From assembly GCF_000143415.4 (NCBI RefSeq), contig NW_003314308.1, forward strand, positions 1,096,654-1,160,653: a stretch of 64,000 nucleotides of DNA. Reading direction: 5' to 3'. This document shows positions 1-12,206 of this stretch, one piece after another. Under the pieces are notes generated by a model. The model was not told the DNA's origin. It was given only the letters and a program-made list of their open reading frames with translations, and searched no databases. The DNA comes from Selaginella moellendorffii. Its lineage: Eukaryota; Streptophyta; Lycopodiopsida; Selaginellales; Selaginellaceae. Position 1 is the stretch's first letter, and the number at the start of each line of letters is the position of its first letter. Both the position numbers and the translations under genes were made by a program.

Positions 1-18
1 AACTCTTTCTGTGTCTAG

Positions 19-1376
19 GGTAAATCCAGACTTTCCATTGGTACAGAGAGCTTTCTTCCACTGGTTCCGGGTTATGAAGTAAACGCACCAGAGTCTACCA
101 CACAAGACAGGTTTGAAAATTTCATTATCAAATTAATCCTGCAAAGTGTTAATAAGTGTCTCTTGTTTCAGCTTGTACTGCATGGATTATTCTTTGGACC
201 GTGAGAAGGTCCAGGGAAAAATTGTCCTGTGCATGCGAAAGCGTGGTAAAGATACCCTTGCTCAAAGCACTGAGGTGAGGGATGCTGGTGGTGCCGGCAT
301 GATCTTGTATGAAGATGTTAAAGACGAGCAAGAGCTGATGGATTATTGGCATTACGTGCCCTCTATACACATCTCAGCAAAGGATGCTCTCGCAGTATTT
401 TCGTATATGAATTCGTCAAGGTTTGATATTAGTACAATTTAAAACTGTGATTTCTAACTTTTATGTTTTTGTTTTCTAGTAATCCACGAGCATATATTTC
501 TGGATCAGATACAAATTATGGTGCCAAAGATGCTCCCGCCATGCCTGACTTTTCATCTAGAGGCCCTAGCAAGGTTTATCCAGATATTATCAAGGTAATC
601 AGATATTACTTTTTCTCTAATAATAAAAAAACTGGTGATTTGCAGCCGGACATCACAGCACCTGGTGTTGATATTTTAGCAGCATGGCCTCCAAATGTGG
701 ATTTGGGTGAAGGCAGAGGACGTGGAAATTTCAACTTCCAGTCTGGAACTTCAATGTCATGCCCTCATGTTGCTGCTGTGGCTGCACTCTTAAAATCATA
801 CCACCAAGATTGGAGCCCTGCTGCAATTAAATCTGCAATATTAACAACAGGTAAGGTGGTACTTTCAATCAATCACTAAGATAGATTCTTATCATTTTGT
901 ATATCCCAGCTTATATTGGTAATGGGCTCGTGAATGGAACACCAAATGATTTTGGAAGCGGTCATATCAATCCAAACGCGGCAGCACATCCGGGTCTGAT
1001 CTACGATCTTGACTACAACCAAATCCCAGTGAAAGCTTTTGGCGCCAACAAGATCCTGAGCAACCTCAACTTTCCGTCGGTAGGAGTCTCCCGGTTCCAC
1101 ACGAAGTACACCGTGAAGAGGACTGTGACAAATGTCGGAGACGATCGAGCAACGTATCGCGTGACCATCGATCCTCCTCCGGGGATTGCCGTCACGATTA
1201 CTCCACAAGTTTTGGAGTTCACTCGCAAAGGGCAATCCCAATCGTTTCTAGTGGATCTGAGGCTCAAGACGAAGGTGGCGAAGAGCAAGCTCCATCGCGG
1301 ATATATATTTGGCTCCTTTACATGGAAGGATGAGAGGCACACAGTGAGAAGCCCAATTGCCGTGCGCTACGCATAG
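19..1376 (+). CDS. Subtilisin-like serine protease (subtilase), 3' part
   Basis: Exons 19-110, 172-420, 480-594, 646-850 and 910-1376 join in one open frame of 375 residues; the start lies left of the window. The order is a protease-associated domain (SLDREKVQGKIVLC), then the substrate-side motif MPDFSSRGPS, the catalytic serine block GTSMSCPHVA, and a C-terminal Fn3-like domain (TVTNVG, then a stop after AVRYA). Plant subtilases are usually secreted proteases of the cell wall and apoplast. The catalytic Asp and His would be encoded upstream and are not visible. Compared with the family as I know it, the stretch between PGLIYDLDYN and NLNFPSV is short, lacking roughly 30-40 residues, and the loop after the catalytic helix is also short. 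No stop or frameshift is seen, so the gene may be functional. It converges on CMC2, 70 bp away. Confidence 0.88.
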
Positions 1377-1446
1377 TTTATCACAAACAAGATCACAAAA
1401 GCCTGGAGCTTCCAAAAATTTCTTTCCAAATTTCTGTGAGATTCTC

Positions 1447-1802
1447 CTACCTCGATCTTAAATCCTCCAAGTATGCGTGTAGCTTTGCCTGAAACTCCTT
1501 GCTCTTCTCAAAGTTCTTCTTCCGCTTGACGGCTTTCTACCAGAACCAAATTGGAAACCATGGCAGGCCATTCGAGCGTCAAAAAATTAAAGACACAAAC
1601 CTCTTCTTGCAAGCAGCGCACCAGCTCGAGCTTGAGATCGTTGCATTTCCCCCAAAACTTGGCCGCAGGGTGATCCTCGTGGCAGCGCAGGAACAATGTG
1701 ATGATCTGAGGAAGAAAAACCCTATGGGCTGATCGAATCGATTCATGTATCGCTCACCTCGGTGCAGAGCGGATGCTTGTGAAGAACGAGTGGAGGATGC
1801 AT
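1447..1802 (-). CDS. CMC2: COX assembly mitochondrial protein 2 homologue
   Basis: Three exons on the minus strand (1758-1802, 1601-1705, 1447-1536) give 79 residues with exact GT-AG introns. The protein starts MHPPLVLHKHPLCTE and has the twin CX9C arrangement of the family: C-TEIITLFLR-C followed by C-NDLKLELVR-C, with the DHPAAKFWGKC block between them. CMC2 proteins are small intermembrane-space proteins, oxidised through the Mia40 pathway, that support cytochrome c oxidase assembly. The length matches the family (about 80 residues). The gene lies tail-to-tail with the subtilase and downstream of SnRK1 on the same strand. Confidence 0.9.
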
Positions 1803-1939
1803 TTGCTCACAAGCCCTAATTCTCCCACACGAAATTAATGTGAGCCGTTGGATGTAAACACAGAATATCCTAGACACTTGGTTTTTTCTCGATGAGCAAG
1901 ATTTAAGGATTGCTAGAGCGATTTGATCAGTGAAAAAAA

Positions 1940-2185
1940 CTACCAGGTAAGAGAGTGTGGATATATGTGCTCCAATTTAGCACGAAGCTTTGGATTCTTG
2001 AAGAAGCAGACGAGGAAAAGGTCGATTTTTTCGTACTGAGGCTCACACTTTCGAGGCAAAGAAATCTGTGGTAGCGCAAGAGCACGGTGATAATCTGAGA
2101 GATCGGAGTAAGAAGCTGGTAAGATCAACTCAAAGTCGCTTACCTCGGCGCACTGCCGTTGATTGTATGGGACGGGAATCATCAC
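1940..2185 (-). pseudogene. Decayed second copy of CMC2
   Basis: Read on the minus strand, this stretch mirrors the layout of the neighbouring CMC2 gene. There is an ATG-proximal segment ending in a CAGTGCGCCGAG-like block before a donor, then an intron-like stretch ending in CTCAG, then an exon-like stretch starting with ATTATCACCGTGCTCTTGCG that resembles CMC2 exon 2. The second CX9C is not recoverable and the 5' segment differs by deletion. An 81-codon open frame runs through the intron position, so it is probably incidental. I infer a tandem duplicate that has lost function; the similarity was judged by eye and is weak in the second half. Confidence 0.4.
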
Positions 2186-2193
2186 ATATCATT

Positions 2194-4959
<2,766 letters not shown>

Positions 4960-6921
4960 ATGCAGCTAAATGGGATTAAGGCCGACCAGTTTGACAAGGA
5001 TGAGAAACCTGGTAAGTCCCTTTTGCTTTGTGTTTTCTTTTCACTGGTTCTTTGTCTTGGGAGAACAGTGATCCCAGCGCACCTTGATATGAATGGTAGC
5101 AGCCTCGTTACTATGCAAGGCCCGGGAAAGCTTCCACTCTACTCGAGCTCGAGGTACATAGTCTGTTGGGCTTCTTAGTTTCATTCTTGAGTTTTCTGGT
5201 TTTATTTTTCTTTTTCCTTCTTGGATAGATTGTCAAGAACATCGCAGGCGTTACCGTCGTCACAAGTCCCGCCTGCTCAACCTGGAGAACCTGGTCGTAA
5301 GCCAGTTCGGCAGCTCAACTTTTCCTCCATGTAAGAGCATTTTGCCTTCTAGTTTTAAGACGATGGCTGATCCTAGTTCTTATAGACTACCAAGGCCGCC
5401 GGTCTACGAGCTCAAAGAAGTTGCGGCCAAGAAGTGCAAGCAGTGCAATTGTAAAAACACTCGGTGCTTGAAGCTGTAAGTTCATCTATTGTTTTTCGTC
5501 GCTTGTACAAGTACTGAAAGAGTTTTCCTTTTTTACATCAGGTATTGTGAGTGCTTTGCCTCTGGGACTTATTGTGATGGTTGCAATTGCCTTAACTGTT
5601 GCAATAACGTCGAGAACGAGGCAGTAAGACAAGAGGCAGTGGAGGTAACTTTGGAACGAAATCCAAATGCTTTCAGGCCTAAAATTGCAAACACGCAACA
5701 TGCGATTCGCGACAGTGCGGTAAGTGCCTCGGGCATAGATTCAAATTCGTTTATAACTGGTTGTCTTACAGGACGACATGAGATTGGGAAAACATAACAA
5801 AGGATGCAACTGCAAAAAGTCTGGGTGCTTGAAGAAGTATTGCGAATGTTTTCAGGCCAACATTTTGTGCTCAGACAACTGCAAGTGTGTCGACTGCAAG
5901 AACTACGACAGCAGCGACGAGAGAAGAGCACTATATCAGCCAGATTACAGCCAAAGTACATACCACGGAGGACCACCTCCCTATACAACCTCTGCAACGG
6001 GCTCACTGGCCTGCGTCTCTTCTTCTCCCATGCCTGCAAAGAAGAGAAGGACAAGCGACCTTGTCTTTGTTGGCGAGAGTCTGAAAGTGCAGCAACCAAT
6101 TTACAGAACGTTACAAGGAATCCAGGTACGGTACTTAGCCAGTATCGAGATTTTCAATCCTAATGCTTAAACCTGTTTTGCTGCAGGACGCAAAGCTTTC
6201 TGGTTCCATGCTCCCTCCAAACTCATCCCTTTCGGCAAAAACCATTCAAACGTACGGCCGTTTTTCTTTTCCTTTTTCTCTTGGCATTAATTTATTCCTA
6301 CGTTCCTTGCGTAGTTCTCTCTTGGCAGGCGTAGTACAACCAGAGACAGTTTCTGATCTTTGCAATCTTCTGGTCATGGCGTCCGCTGAGGCTGCTAAAG
6401 CGATGATCGGTAACACTATTTATGCAAGCTTGCAATGCACCGTTCTTATATCTTTCTTTGGCTTGCAGCCTCTGGCCCTGTCTCGAAGAGGCCTGCGGAA
6501 AATGGACAAGAGGCTGGCTCTGGACAGGGTGACGAAGATATCCGAGAAAAGCGACCAATGTCACCGGGAACACTAGCGCTGATGTGCGACGAGCAGGATC
6601 CACTCTTCACCCCGGCCACGCACGGGGACTACGACAAAGAGCTGGCTGCCGAGCAAGAGCGTCTCATTCTCGAAGAGTTTCGTGACTGCCTCCGGAAGAT
6701 CATCACTGTCGGCAGGAAGCGAGGTACACTGCTGAAGTTCTCACAAACTTTGGTTTTAAACTTTCCTTTTTCCATTTGCAGCCACTCTATTATCTACAGA
6801 AGCCGCAAGGAGCGAGCTTTTGGCAGCGACTCTTCAAAAGAATCGCGAGTCCCCGGGTGTAGCAGCACAGGCAGATAGTCCTGCTTGGACACAAGATAAG
6901 AAACCCACTGTAAACGGCTAA
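4960..6921 (+). CDS. CPP/TCX (tesmin/TSO1-like CXC) DNA-binding protein
   Basis: Ten exons (4960-5011, 5069-5153, 5229-5330, 5386-5475, 5542-5719, 5772-6125, 6187-6251, 6315-6409, 6469-6723, 6782-6921) give 471 residues. There are two cysteine-rich CXC domains: the first at about residues 95-136 ([20 protein letters not shown]), the second at about 175-213 ([18 protein letters not shown]). They are joined by the family linker with the [10 protein letters not shown] motif. This is the LIN54/TSO1 architecture; such proteins bind CHR-like TTYGAA sites and regulate cell-cycle and reproductive genes, in animals within the MuvB/DREAM complex. Exon 8 must use the acceptor at 6313-6314; the later CAG acceptor leads to a stop. 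Its 3' end faces cysteine synthase, 112 bp away. Confidence 0.93.
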
Positions 6922-7033
6922 ACTCATTCTTTTTTTCTCTGTTAATTCGATTCCAGTCGAGTTTTCTATAGCGACTTGGTCTTGAAATTATTCAAGTGAT
7001 CGTTTCCATAAATAAGAACACACAAGGAGTGAA

Positions 7034-8595
7034 TCACGGCTCTGGCTGCATCTTCTCCGTTTCCTCTCTGATCGACTGGAACAAGACCGACGAGAGGTAA
7101 CGTTCGCCAAAGCTTGGAAGAATCACCTGCATTGTACGCTCTCAATATCATCTCCAGAATGGCAACTAGTACACAACTTACCACAATGAGCTTGTTCTCA
7201 TTCTCGGGTCTCTTCGCAATCTGGATCGCAGCTGCAACAGCAGCTCCAGATGAAATACCAACGAGCAGTCCTTCCTTGAGAGCAAGCTGCTTTGCCATCT
7301 CGACTGCGTCGTTGCTAGAGATCTCCACGACCTCGTCGAGAATTCCGACTTCCAAGATCCCGGGAATAAATCCAGCTCCCATTCCTTGAATCTTGTGAGG
7401 TCCTGCAAGGTGAGAAAATGGACGAGGTGGTGATTAAAATGCACAGAATTGACAACCAAATACCTGGTTTGCCACCGGATAAGACGTTGCTCTCAGTTGG
7501 CTCCACACCAACAATCTGAAACTCTTGCATGAAAAACCAAAAGCTAGAGAGACGATTGCTTCCTTACTTTGATATTCGGGTTCTTGTCCTTGAGATATCG
7601 TCCAGCACCAGTCACAGTACCGCCAGTTCCAATCCCCGAAACAAAAAAATCGATTTTTCCTCGGGTGTCTTCCCAGACCTCTGGTCCCGTGGTTTCAAAG
7701 TGAATCTGTAGCAAAAGAGAAGAGAAAGTTATGTGGTAGAAAAGAATTGATAATATCTTACTTTCGGATTAGCTGGGTTCTCAAATTGCTGAAGCATGTA
7801 CGCATTTGGTGTCTTGCTCACAATCTCTTCAGCCTTTGAGACAGCTCCCTTCATGCCTTTGGCAGGATCAGTGAGAACCAGCTCGGCTCCAAATGCCTTG
7901 AGTAGAACTCGGCGTTCCATGCTCATCGATGCGGGCATGGTGAGGATGAGCTTGTAGCCCTTGGCCGCAGCGATGAACGCCAGACCAATCCCAGTGTTTC
8001 CACTCGTAGGCTCCACGAGAACGCTCTACAGGAAACAAACAGGAGAGCCAACCAAGTTTGGACGAGAAGACCAAGAAATTTTGTTTGTTTTCTACCTTTC
8101 CAGGAGAAATGGCACCTTTGGCCTCGGCATCGGAGATCATGCTCAATCCAATTCGGTCCTTGACACTGCAGCAAGGCTCCATGATCTCCAATTTCGCAGC
8201 GATGTTCGCGACGCATCCTTCCACCACGCTGTTGAGATAAACCATCGGCGTCTTCCCAATCAGCTAGAGACAAAGAAGTCAAACAAAGAAAAAATTGGAT
8301 GAGATAATGCAAGCAAGAATGCCACGATCCAAGAAATTGGTACCTGGGTGACATCCTCGGCGATGTTGAGGCCGCCCTCACCCGCGGCCGGAGCTGGATC
8401 CTTGGCCAGGCTAGCCCGCAGATTACCTCCTGGAAATGCCGATCGGAGCGCCGGCGATGCGCGGCGCCTCAACACGCCGGGCGGCGCCGCCACGCCGTCG
8501 CCGTTGCCAACGCCTAGCGCCTTCAATCCGGTGTCCATCGCTGCCATGGATTGCTCGCCCTGGAGACCGTGACCCTTGGAGAGCTCTTGGGCCAT
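7034..8595 (-). CDS. Cysteine synthase (O-acetylserine (thiol)lyase), plastid-type
   Basis: Seven exons (8344-8595, 8096-8263, 7762-8025, 7568-7705, 7464-7515, 7182-7402, 7034-7126) give 395 residues. The enzyme makes cysteine from O-acetylserine and sulfide with pyridoxal phosphate. Key motifs are the PLP lysine in CCSVKDRIG (about K119), the substrate loop TSGNTG (about 147-152), the phosphate loop GIGTGGT (about 252-258), and ISSGAA. The C-terminus ends EKMQPEP. The first exon adds about 80 residues rich in Ala, Gly, Arg and Ser before [11 protein letters not shown], consistent with an organelle transit peptide. Whether it goes to plastid or mitochondrion cannot be decided here. A dispersed repeat lies about 40 bp upstream of the start codon. 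Confidence 0.94.
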
Positions 8596-8637
8596 GGCAA
8601 GCGCTTATAAAGCGCCCAAACAAGAAACTTGAATAGA

Positions 8638-8740
8638 ATTTGCCCTGCGCTTTCGAAAACATTGAGGCACGACTTAGCGAAATATTCCCTTCCAATAGAA
8701 TGTTCTTACAAAGAATATCCATATTCTTTGATAAGAAAAT
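8638..8740. repeat. Dispersed 5'-flank element, copy 1
   Basis: Starting TGCCCTGCGCTTTCGAAAAC, this element recurs at about 21695-21815 and 41270-41380. All three copies share the core, a TTGAGGCACGA-like block, TTCCCTTCCAATA, and then GAATATTC-type short palindromes. Each copy lies just 5' of a gene or gene remnant. The origin is not known to me; a small non-autonomous transposon or a promoter segment carried by duplication are both possible. Confidence 0.6.
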
Positions 8741-9370
8741 GCCATCTTCTGGTCGTGAAGGCGGAGGGAGAGGTCGTTTGCAATGCCATCTTGCACGTCA
8801 ATTTGTTAGATTTATTAATTATTGAGGCATCTCTCAGCCCCAATCATGGCTCACTTTTACACTCTAAAGAGCTCAAACACAAAGCAAATAGGGTGGAAAC
8901 TTAATCTGGTATTTCACCCTCCTTTCAACACTCACAGAACTTTTGGGGTCACTAGATTTCCTTAGCAGGTGTGTTCGAGCACTGGAATGCACTATAGCAC
9001 ACAAGACACACCAAGGAAACAATGGTGAAACTCTCACCACAGGATATTGCAAGCCTCAAACCAAACACACAAAGATATGGAAGTTGTTATCATACTTTTA
9101 AATATGTTGGTAGACACCTTAGGTGAGGCCTAGCCTGCCTCATGATTTCTCAACGCTAGCTTACATATTGCCTATGCCATCATCCTCCATACTCACTTGG
9201 ATCCTAATCACAAATGCCCAATTCCAAATCCCTCTTGGGCATCATTGAAGATAGCCAAACCCTATACCACAAATTTTGTTGAGCTGGAGCTGACGGCACT
9301 AGCACTGTCTTTGATTGCAACACAGCGTTCTTCCTAAGACTGAAATTTCCCAGCCAAGGCTTCACTCAGA
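8741..9370. other. Intergenic stretch without recognisable gene
   Basis: The region is AT-rich with only short open frames and no family signature on either strand. I see no RNA gene. Its right end runs into the duplicated F-box-like and propeller block. Confidence 0.5.
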
Positions 9371-9384
9371 CGGCCAAAGACGGT

Positions 9385-9594
9385 TCTTCCTGAATGGCTC
9401 AGCCTGTCTGTCGCAAACCCCAGCTCATCGCCGGTTTTGTTCTACTCCAAGCTCTCTCAGCTCCAGTTCCTGTCGAGATTGTTCCACAGCAACGACAGGA
9501 GGCTCCGCAGGAGCTTGATGGATCTGCAGAGTGGTATTTCTCAAAGATACATACACAGCATGACTGCTTGCATTTCTTTTCCTCCCGCCTAGAG
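9385..9594 (+). pseudogene. F-box-like fragment, copy 1
   Basis: In one frame the sequence reads TVLPEWLSL, then FYSKLSQLQFLSRLFHSND and RRSLMDLQSG, ending at a stop after ISFPPA. The LPEWL start and the KLSQLQFLSRLF segment resemble an F-box helix set. No ATG-led upstream exon is evident, so this looks like a remnant. A second copy at about 19525-19742 shares most of the sequence and reads LPEWLSQLIVRILP before a stop and frame change. It lies on the strand opposite to the beta-propeller-like gene beside it. The F-box reading is tentative. Confidence 0.3.
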
Positions 9595-9695
9595 TTACTT
9601 AGCAGGCTACGGGTTGTAGACGCAGACAGTTCCTGAAGGCGGGCGTCCTGAAGTACTTGAAACGAGATGATGCTCCTCTTCCTCGGTCCCTGTTC

Positions 9696-10808
9696 TTACG
9701 GGCTGTAGATGCAGACTGCCTGGACATTGAGGTGGTGCACGCTTGTTGGAAGTTCCAGCCAGTTATGACGCTTGAGATGGAGAGCAACAGGCTTTTCCAG
9801 CATCGAGCACGTCACCGCGCGCATGACTAGCAGATCGCCACCTTGTAGAGGCCAGTCGACCAAGTATGCTGGACACTGTACTGTCTCGTCCTCTGCAAAC
9901 TGGAACTGGTCCAGGGTTGCCCACGCTACCGGATTCCAGTGACGCCCGCCGCCTTCTTCTTCCAGCTCCAGCAATACAATGGCCCCGTCGCACTGGCCAA
10001 GCACCATCAGCTTGTGCCCGTACCGGAACGGATCCACTCTACAGTAAGAGTAGCGGCCTTGAAGACCCTGTGGCAGCGGGAAGTCGTTCCAAGCTTTGGC
10101 ACCGGGAATTGGAATTGCAGTCCAGGCCTTAGAGCGAGTATCATAAGCTTGCAACCTGCTACCTGGAAAGATGAGGTCCCCGGTAAGATCAGCCGTCAGT
10201 ATGCCGCTATTAGTGGACTCGTTCCAGACTTGGGAGCTCGAGTGCCAAGTATAAACGGTGAAACGTCCAGATCGTATGCGCCTGCAGAGCACGTGAATGC
10301 TGAAGTGCTCCTGGTCGCCTCTCATTTCCAGCTTAACCTGACCCCAGGTGTGCGCCATGACAGGAGAGTTGCTATCGCGCTCTACGGCGGCCATGTTGAG
10401 AGCGGGGAGCTCATGTTGAAATCCGGTGCGAGGATTGCAAACGGCCACCCGCAACTTCCATCGGTAGAGCGAGTCAGACAAGATGTCGTTCCTGTGAAAG
10501 CCACACAGCATGCCCGAGGATGAGGCCATAGGAATGAAGCCCGGGGGCAACAGCCTGTTTGACACCACTCCTACCAGCTGCTCCTCTGGATACCAGGCCA
10601 GCACAGGCGGCCATGAGAGCCTGTCTTGGAACCTGCCATGAGACCCTGTCATGAGCAAAAGGACGCACTCCTTCCCTTTGGCTAAGATGTCCAGCTTTGG
10701 CAGATCGCTCAAGATACTGATTTCCGACGCCTTGAAGCCTCTATGATGTCGCCTCACCTTGCTGCTCTTCCTCGGCTTAGCGCCGTCCGCCATGCTGCTC
10801 CTCTTCAT
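9696..10808 (-). CDS. Intronless beta-propeller-like (F-box-associated/kelch-like) protein
   Basis: A single open frame of 370 residues; the conserved start is probably the second methionine (MADGAKPRK, from 10793), since the duplicate begins there. Repeated segments with paired aromatic and glycine residues (RLQAYDTRSKAWTAIPIPG, then KLMVLGQCDGAIVLLELEEE, then a WNPVAWATLDQ strand) look like blades of a kelch or F-box-associated propeller. The N-terminus is basic (RKSSKVRRHHRGFK). No F-box precedes the repeats on this strand. Function is unknown; such proteins often recruit substrates to SCF ligases. The lack of introns in a region where other genes have many could mean retroposition or a naturally intronless family. 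A frameshifted copy lies at 19876-20975. Confidence 0.6.
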   Translation of the reverse strand: MKRSSMADGAKPRKSSKVRRHHRGFKASEISILSDLPKLDILAKGKECVLLLMTGSHGRFQDRLSWPPVLAWYPEEQLVGVVSNRLLPPGFIPMASSSGMLCGFHRNDILSDSLYRWKLRVAVCNPRTGFQHELPALNMAAVERDSNSPVMAHTWGQVKLEMRGDQEHFSIHVLCRRIRSGRFTVYTWHSSSQVWNESTNSGILTADLTGDLIFPGSRLQAYDTRSKAWTAIPIPGAKAWNDFPLPQGLQGRYSYCRVDPFRYGHKLMVLGQCDGAIVLLELEEEGGGRHWNPVAWATLDQFQFAEDETVQCPAYLVDWPLQGGDLLVMRAVTCSMLEKPVALHLKRHNWLELPTSVHHLNVQAVCIYSP

Positions 10809-11520
10809 TGCAAACCCTAAGGGAATGAGCAGTTTATAAACTTTTTTGAATACCTAGTGTTGCCATAAATAATTATATTACCTCAGGGGGGGGCAATTGG
10901 AATCAAATTTGATACCAACTAGAATGGTCAACGGGCGATTTCAAACTTCAAGCTCAGACATTGGAGCGTCCTAATACCAGCTAGCCACCATGGCTTTCAC
11001 AATCTTGTTTTGAACTCATTCGCTTTCACTAGAATACCCTGCAAACCATTATAAACATGAAAAATGTGTGAAGTACTCACCATAGTTCGCACTACTGAAA
11101 CACTGTCCCTCTTCTTTCGGGTGCCTAATCATCCATTGCCTCTGATATCCTCCCTTCGCTCCACATCGAAAAGCTGATCATAATAAGCGCTTGTACTCTC
11201 AGGAAAGTGTCCAGTCCTCTCTCATCCTTTCTCCATTGCTTGGTTTCTGGCTGCCAAGTTAGCTATCTGTCACTTGCGGCATCAAAAGATCACAACAAAA
11301 CTTGCCTCACCTCGCTGACAGCCATCTCAATCCATTCCCATTTTGCTCGAACTTTGGCGCTACTATGGTCGATCGAGTTGGCTTGGCCGCAGGAGTGGCT
11401 TTCATCGCTCCTTCCGCTCAAACTCATCAGATTTTTTCCCCAACCTCAGCCACCAGATAAGTCATTGCCTGGACAGATGCTCTAAAGCGACGCAAAGTGA
11501 ATAGAGTCCCTAGAACGAAA
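10809..11520. other. Intergenic stretch, nothing recognised
   Basis: This segment follows the propeller gene start. The part after about 10930 is absent from the duplicate at 21.1 kb. Short open frames occur but none shows a family motif. Confidence 0.45.
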
Positions 11521-11527
11521 GGCATGC

Positions 11528-11690
11528 TGCTCAGAGAATACCTCGAGATAAAGGGACGAGCTTGCGAGCTGTGCTTACAGCTTTGTACACTGCCAGCTCG
11601 TCGTTTCCGTCAACTCTGATGCTTGTCATGCAATAGCCTCGGCCTCTCACCGCTATTCCATTGCCTGGAGCATTCAAGAAGTTGTCAAGC
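11528..11690 (-). pseudogene. Fragment like branched-chain ketoacid dehydrogenase E1-alpha
   Basis: On the minus strand the frame contains GNGIAVRGRGYCMTSIRVDG followed by NDELAVYKAVSTARKL. This matches the conserved thiamine-enzyme segment of BCKDH E1-alpha subunits, where an IRVDGND-ALAVY motif is typical. After that the frame ends, and no flanking exons of the family were found within about 1 kb. The N-terminal side of the open frame does not look homologous. I read it as an isolated exon scrap. Confidence 0.55.
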
Positions 11691-11952
11691 AAACTAGATG
11701 GATAGAGTGCTTGCCTTTGTACTGCGCGAATGAACACGTGAGCGCTCTTCTTGACCTCAATAGTAGGATCTGTCTGGTCCACCTGGCATGCAGGAAGTGG
11801 AAAACAAGAATATAAGGAAATAAAAAATAAAAAAATGTAAATAACCATACTTGCAGAAGTAACCGTTCTCTGAAACAGCGGTCTCGCTGCTACTTGCGAG
11901 CAGGAAAACCAGCCTTAGTTAGCTTTCGATCCTGGTAGCGTTCTTCTAAAAA

Positions 11953-12178
11953 ACCACCAGTCACTACTAACCCTCTAAAGAATGAGGTTGATAGACAGTG
12001 GTGGAGACACCAATGTCTTTTAGAAGATTCACGATGCCTTTCGAGGCCATCATGGATTCTGGGGCTCTAAATCCCCAGAAAAGGACGACCAGAGGAAGGA
12101 GGAAAGTGGACAAGCCGAACCTGCTCATGATCAAGTTGCTGCTGCTGCTGCTGACGTATCTTTAAAGGCTGGAGAATT
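11953..12178. repeat. Duplicated segment shared with 21108-21335
   Basis: About 225 bp here match 21108-21335 closely, with small indels. The match includes AATGAGGTTGATAGA, TTTTAGAAGATTCACG, the block around CTCTAAATCCCCAGAAAAGG, and GACAAGCCGAACCTGCTCATG. The plus frame of both copies reads as a hydrophilic peptide (EESGQAEPAHDQ, then VSLK-GEL) that I do not recognise. The segment continues the propeller-gene duplication after a gap of about 1 kb that is present only here. Confidence 0.7.
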
Positions 12179-12206
12179 ACCACATTTTACTCGTTTATTT
12201 TGTTAG

